DNA of 9,191 nt from Polyangia bacterium. GTDB lineage: Bacteria > Myxococcota_A > Polyangia > Polyangiales > Polyangiaceae. Numbering within the stretch: the first letter of the stretch is position 1; the number at the start of each line of letters is the position of its first letter. The position numbers were made by a program, and so were the translations under genes. Positions 6,439-9,191 of this stretch are shown here, in pieces. The notes under the pieces were generated by a model. The model had not been told where the DNA came from. It worked only from the letters and a program-made list of their open reading frames with translations, and did no database searches. Where the stretch lies: assembly GCA_030430975.1 (NCBI GenBank), contig JAUIKB010000160.1:1-9191 (forward strand), read 5' to 3'.

Positions 6439-7716
6439 CTATTCGCGCGTCGCCGATTCGTTCGCCGCCGTGGCATAGATGCCCCGCGCCATGAGGCTCA
6501 ACTCGCTGTCCCGCCGCTTTGAGTAGATGGCGTGTCGAACGGCGTGCACCTCGGCATCGCTCGGCGCCGCCTGGGCGGCGAATTCGACGAGTTGGCATGC
6601 CAGACGCAAGTCGGAATCACAAAGCGCAGAAGCGCGCTCGGCAAGCTCAGCAGCGCCGCCTGCGAGCATCGCTACCTCGCGGGCGACAGCGGCATCGGGC
6701 GCTGGCTTGAGGCGACTCGGGTTGCCGTCGTACCAGCCCCCGTACAGGCGCCAAATATTCCGTACGACAAATTCCGGTTCATCGTACACGGGGCGTAGAT
6801 ACGGCCTCGTCATCAGTGCGGCCGGCGCCTTCACTCCATGCAAGCAATCGTCCAGCGTCTGTCCAGCATTCATGCGCTCGAGCGTCTGCGCCACCAACGA
6901 CTCTAGCACTGTCGCCAGGTCGTCGAGGACACGCCGCACGCGTTCTTTACCGCCGACAGGGAGCCCGTGAGCCGGGAGCAGTAGTTCCGGCTCGAGGGCG
7001 ATCATCTCGCGCAGCGCCGCCGCCCACTCCGCGGGGTAGCGCTGGACTTTCTGTGGATTGCCGCAGTTCGGGAACACCCAAGCGACGAAGTCGCCGGCGC
7101 ACACCGCGCGCTTTTCAGGAATCCAGCCCCACATATGGTCATCGGTCTCGCCCTTCGCGTGCCGCAGATCGAGCGTCAGGTCGCCAACCGACAGCGACAG
7201 CCGCTTATCGAACATCCGCTGCGGACGCACCCAGCTCTTCGGGCCCCACTTGCCCTCACCATCACCCAACATCGCGCTACCGAACGCCGCGAACTGACGG
7301 CGGTTGATGACGCCGTTGTAGCCGTTGGTCAGCTCGTAGCGGTCGAACCTCGCGGCCACGCCCGTGTGCGCCACGATCGCAGGCGCCTCGTGTCCGAGTT
7401 CTTTCGCATCGTTCAAGAATGACTGCGCGCCGCCCACGTGGTCAACGTGACCGTGGGTGTAGCAAATCGTGCCCACACGCTCAGTCGACCAGCCGCGCAA
7501 GGATGAAACGATCGACGGACCGAACATCTCTAGACTGGTGTCGAACAGGACGAGACCATCACCGCTATCCAACGCCACGACGTTCGAGAACGACTCGATG
7601 AATCCGACGCCGTCGGCGACCTCGCTCAGCGACATGTTGATGCGATTAACGGAACCGGGGCCCTCGAAGATGTCTTCGTCGATGTAGCGCGCAGACAACG
7701 CCAGCAGATCATCCAT
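6439..7716 (-). CDS. MBL-fold hydrolase, alkylsulfatase-related
   Basis: A 425-residue protein with no signal peptide, so probably cytoplasmic. The zinc signature THGHVDH gives His88, His90, Asp92 and His93. Further candidate metal ligands are Glu190 in HAKGETDDH, Asp209 in CAGDF and His250 in LLPAHGLPVGG. The following segment YGGWYDGNPSRLKP (325-338) is the hallmark of the alkylsulfatase dimerisation domain of SdsA1/BDS1-type enzymes. At 425 residues it is much shorter than SdsA1 and lacks the SCP2-like C-terminal domain. It therefore belongs to the short relatives of that family, whose substrates are mostly unknown; hydrolysis of a sulfate or other ester is an inference. The ATG at 7716 is chosen because the family similarity begins there; the open frame runs up to 7872 but encodes Cys/Arg-rich filler. 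No clear Shine-Dalgarno precedes it. It is divergent from the OmpA-like genes and has no obvious pathway neighbour. Confidence 0.87.
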   Translation of the reverse strand: MDDLLALSARYIDEDIFEGPGSVNRINMSLSEVADGVGFIESFSNVVALDSGDGLVLFDTSLEMFGPSIVSSLRGWSTERVGTICYTHGHVDHVGGAQSFLNDAKELGHEAPAIVAHTGVAARFDRYELTNGYNGVINRRQFAAFGSAMLGDGEGKWGPKSWVRPQRMFDKRLSLSVGDLTLDLRHAKGETDDHMWGWIPEKRAVCAGDFVAWVFPNCGNPQKVQRYPAEWAAALREMIALEPELLLPAHGLPVGGKERVRRVLDDLATVLESLVAQTLERMNAGQTLDDCLHGVKAPAALMTRPYLRPVYDEPEFVVRNIWRLYGGWYDGNPSRLKPAPDAAVAREVAMLAGGAAELAERASALCDSDLRLACQLVEFAAQAAPSDAEVHAVRHAIYSKRRDSELSLMARGIYATAANESATRE

Positions 7717-7722
7717 TCGCCG

Positions 7723-7728
7723 ATGATA
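7723..7728 (-). promoter_or_regulatory. Possible -10 element for the MBL-fold gene
   Basis: TATCAT on the minus strand matches the sigma-70 -10 consensus at five of six positions. It lies only 6 bases from the ATG at 7716, so transcription from it would start at or next to the start codon and give a leaderless mRNA, consistent with the missing Shine-Dalgarno. No good -35 hexamer is seen at 16-18 bp spacing. Confidence 0.22.
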
Positions 7729-7806
7729 GCGGAGACACGCGAAGCACCGTGCTCGCTGCGAGGCATTTCGCCCCGCTGCGCACCGTTGCGGCGAAAAGTC
7801 ACACAA

Positions 7807-7827
7807 AACGGCCCATTTTGGGGCGTT
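7807..7827. repeat. Imperfect inverted repeat upstream of the -24/-12 promoter
   Basis: AACGGCCC (7807-7814) and GGGGCGTT (7820-7827) pair at seven of eight positions around ATTTT. The centre lies about 65 bp before the predicted transcription start near 7882, a possible position for an activator site in a sigma-54 promoter. It may also be coincidental. Confidence 0.3.
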
Positions 7828-7832
7828 CACAG

Positions 7833-7854
7833 GCCGGTTTGGCCCGAAACCGGC
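7833..7854. promoter_or_regulatory. Perfect 8-bp inverted repeat abutting the -24 element
   Basis: GCCGGTTT (7833-7840) and AAACCGGC (7847-7854) are exact inverted repeats around GGCCCG. The right arm ends one base before the TGGCAC of the -24/-12 promoter. A dimeric regulator bound here would touch or overlap the polymerase site, so an operator is plausible. It could also form a hairpin, but no gene on the plus strand ends nearby that would need a terminator. Confidence 0.5.
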
Positions 7855-7855
7855 G

Positions 7856-7871
7856 TGGCACGGACTTCGCA
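7856..7871 (+). promoter_or_regulatory. Sigma-54 (RpoN) type -24/-12 promoter
   Basis: TGGCACGGACTTCGCA matches the sigma-54 consensus TGGCACR-N4-TTGCW at every defined position except one (C instead of the second T of TTGC). The invariant GG and GC are separated by exactly the required 10 bases. It points at the OmpA-like gene starting at 7928, with a transcription start expected around 7882 and a 5' leader of about 45 bases. If correct, expression needs an enhancer-binding activator, of which myxobacteria have many. Confidence 0.6.
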
Positions 7872-7918
7872 TTGTCTGTCATCAACGGGTTGTGGACCCG
7901 CAATCTTTTTTCCACCCC

Positions 7919-7924
7919 GGAGGA
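7919..7924 (+). promoter_or_regulatory. Ribosome-binding site of the first OmpA-like gene
   Basis: GGAGGA lies 3 bases before the ATG at 7928. It selects this start over the in-frame GTG at 7892, which would place the site inside the coding region. Confidence 0.7.
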
Positions 7925-7927
7925 CCC

Positions 7928-8533
7928 ATGAAACACACAAACTTCAAAACTATATGGAAAGGATTCGCGACCGCGGTGGGCACCGTGTGCCTGGCGGGCT
8001 GCACAACGACACAGTCGACAACGCCTGGGACGGTCGCCGGCGAACCCGTTAGGACAGCGGCCATCTCTGAGCAGCGAGTCAACGATCCTACCCAGAGATG
8101 GCAATCTCAGTTCGTCGTATTTGGCGAAGCGGGCAGCGACGACCAATTGGCTGACACTCCCGCGTACCGTTGCCAGCGCACGCTAGATGGATTCGAAGAC
8201 GGTCGGGACGTCACGTTCAATCCCGGCTCGGCGAAGATTACCGCCACCCATCAAGCCCGGCTCACCGACCTCGCGACCTGTCTAGACCAGGAATATCTGA
8301 AAGACATCGCGTTGCTCATCGAAGGTCATGCAGACCGCACCGGCCCCGACTCAAAGAACCGGCAGCTGGCCGCCAAGCGCGCCGAAGCTGTTCGGACCTA
8401 CCTAATCGACCAAGGCGTCGAACCTGACCGCATGCGTGCACTGTCGATGGGCGAGCAGCTCGCCGACGGCGAAACAGCTATCGGCCAACGTCACGACCGC
8501 CGCGTCAACGTCGTCCTCGTCGAACAACTGTAA
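7928..8533 (+). CDS. OmpA/Pal-like peptidoglycan-binding lipoprotein (first of tandem pair)
   Basis: A 201-residue outer-membrane lipoprotein that probably holds the peptidoglycan layer to the outer membrane. The signal peptide (MKHTNFKTIWKGFATAV...) ends in lipobox LAGC with lipidated Cys25. Residues about 26-80 are a polar spacer. Residues about 82-201 are an OmpA C-terminal domain: VTFNPGSAKI, LIEGHADRTG, NRQLAAKRAEAVRTYL, ALSMGEQLADGE, RHDRRVNVVL. Asp136 and Arg151, 15 apart, correspond to the Asp/Arg pair that binds diaminopimelate in OmpA and Pal. Cys82 and Cys118 flank the first strand and helix and may form a disulfide. The ATG at 7928 is supported by GGAGGA just upstream. A sigma-54 type promoter precedes the gene, and a paralogue follows 55 bp downstream. 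No tolB or other Tol genes are visible, so calling it the housekeeping Pal is not justified. Confidence 0.88.
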   Translation: MKHTNFKTIWKGFATAVGTVCLAGCTTTQSTTPGTVAGEPVRTAAISEQRVNDPTQRWQSQFVVFGEAGSDDQLADTPAYRCQRTLDGFEDGRDVTFNPGSAKITATHQARLTDLATCLDQEYLKDIALLIEGHADRTGPDSKNRQLAAKRAEAVRTYLIDQGVEPDRMRALSMGEQLADGETAIGQRHDRRVNVVLVEQL

Positions 8534-8575
8534 ACGTCCAGCGACCGACCCGACGCATCCAAGAATTTAACTCAC

Positions 8576-8580
8576 AGGAG
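8576..8580 (+). promoter_or_regulatory. Ribosome-binding site of the second OmpA-like gene
   Basis: AGGAG lies 8 bases before the ATG at 8589. The 55-bp gap from 8534 shows no separate promoter or terminator, which supports co-transcription with the upstream gene. Confidence 0.7.
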
Positions 8581-8588
8581 ACTCTCAT

Positions 8589-9191
8589 ATGACTAAATCG
8601 ATCATCGCTACTCTCGCTCTCGTTCTCGCTTCCGGCTGCGCTTCCAGCGGCACCCCGACCAACACCGCCTTTGGCAACGACGCCCGCCAGTCCGACGGCT
8701 TCGTCGAGGGCTACGGCTACGACTATCTGGCGAGCCAGCCCAACATCAATATCCGCGAGCAGTCGCCGTCGCAGCCCACTGTCTCGGACGGTCCGGGCGC
8801 CACGGCTCGTAACGTTTCAAACCCAGCGACGACGGCCGACGACAACGTGATGCAACCGGCTTGCCAGACGCTTGTTAGCGAGATGCGCGACGGCAATGAT
8901 GCTATGTTTTACTACAACGGAACGAATCTCATGACCCGCGACCGCCGCATCCTGCGCGAGTTCGCGCAGTGCCTGCAGGTCGAGGACGCGCTAAAGAACA
9001 AGCACCTACGGTTGATCGGTCACGCCGACATGCGTGGCACCAAGCCCGAGAACAAGGAGCTTGGTAAGGAACGCGCTGAAACCGTTAAGAACTACCTAGT
9101 GGCGCAGGGCGTCGCTGAATCGCGTATCACCGTCACATCCCTCGGCGAAGTGCTGGCCGACGGCGAGACAGGCATGGAGCACATGCGCGAC
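8589..9191 (+). CDS. OmpA/Pal-like lipoprotein (second of tandem pair, C-terminus outside window)
   Basis: The frame from the ATG at 8589 stays open for 201 codons to the window edge; only the last strand of the domain is missing. The signal peptide MTKSIIATLALVLASGC has lipobox ASGC with lipidated Cys17. A long Ser/Asn/Asp/Pro/Thr-rich spacer (about 18-88) would let the domain reach the cell wall. The OmpA domain runs from about 92: FYYNGTNLMTRDRRIL, LIGHADMRGT, NKELGKERAETVKNYL, VTSLGEVLADGE, and it ends at EHMRD. Asp147 and Arg162 are the expected peptidoglycan-binding pair. It resembles Pal more closely (GHADMRGT, LGKERAETV) than the upstream paralogue does. Cys92 and Cys128 have the same spacing of 36 as Cys82 and Cys118 of that paralogue, and the segment LADGET is shared, so a tandem duplication is likely. 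Confidence 0.87.
   Translation, partial: MTKSIIATLALVLASGCASSGTPTNTAFGNDARQSDGFVEGYGYDYLASQPNINIREQSPSQPTVSDGPGATARNVSNPATTADDNVMQPACQTLVSEMRDGNDAMFYYNGTNLMTRDRRILREFAQCLQVEDALKNKHLRLIGHADMRGTKPENKELGKERAETVKNYLVAQGVAESRITVTSLGEVLADGETGMEHMRD

Noticed and set aside
7717..7872. Upstream extension of the MBL-fold enzyme
   Set aside because: Family-like sequence starts at the ATG at 7716; the extension is Cys/Arg-rich and overlaps the dyads and promoter of the divergent gene.
7892..7927. GTG start for the first OmpA-like gene
   Set aside because: GGAGGA directly before the ATG at 7928 and the signal peptide starting MKHTNFK favour the shorter form.

Overview
The window is GC-rich and densely coding, and most of its products look destined for the cell envelope. 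Five of the seven genes carry a lipoprotein signal peptide with a clear lipobox, a sixth has an ordinary Sec-type signal, and only one looks cytoplasmic. This profile, together with long Gly/Ser/Thr linkers after the lipid-anchored Cys, a Cys-rich Stig1-like module in front of a beta-propeller, GTG starts and a good sigma-54 type -24/-12 promoter, suggests Myxococcota (a myxobacterium or an uncultured relative in Polyangia). That assignment is inference from style; there is no rRNA or marker gene here.

Layout. At the left edge (1-207, minus) is the N-terminal part of a lipoprotein whose mature part begins with a 15-bp-period GGTST repeat. A short divergent intergenic region follows. Two plus-strand genes come next: a lipoprotein with a propeller-like C-terminal region (393-1583) and a secreted HEAT-like repeat protein (1580-3442). 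They overlap by 4 bp and are probably translationally coupled. After about 75 bp comes a third plus-strand gene (3519-4916), a two-part lipoprotein with a Cys-containing N-terminal domain and a helical, TPR-like C-terminal half.

Two minus-strand genes face this block: a Stig1-like/beta-propeller lipoprotein (4949-6214) and a metallo-beta-lactamase-fold hydrolase of the alkylsulfatase-related type (6439-7716). A hairpin lies between the convergent ends near 4930-4950, and two adjacent palindromes lie between the two minus-strand genes.

The right end holds two tandem plus-strand genes for OmpA/Pal-like peptidoglycan-binding lipoproteins (7928-8530 plus stop, and 8589 to the window edge). They share domain order, the Asp...Arg peptidoglycan-binding pair and an identically spaced pair of Cys. 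A -24/-12 element with two inverted repeats sits just upstream of the first, so the pair is probably one sigma-54-dependent transcription unit.

How the genes work together: the OmpA-like pair probably tethers outer membrane to peptidoglycan. The propeller/HEAT pair and the 3519-4916 product are plausible surface or periplasmic scaffolds of unknown function. The MBL-fold enzyme has no evident pathway partner here. I saw no mobile element, CRISPR array, tRNA or rRNA.
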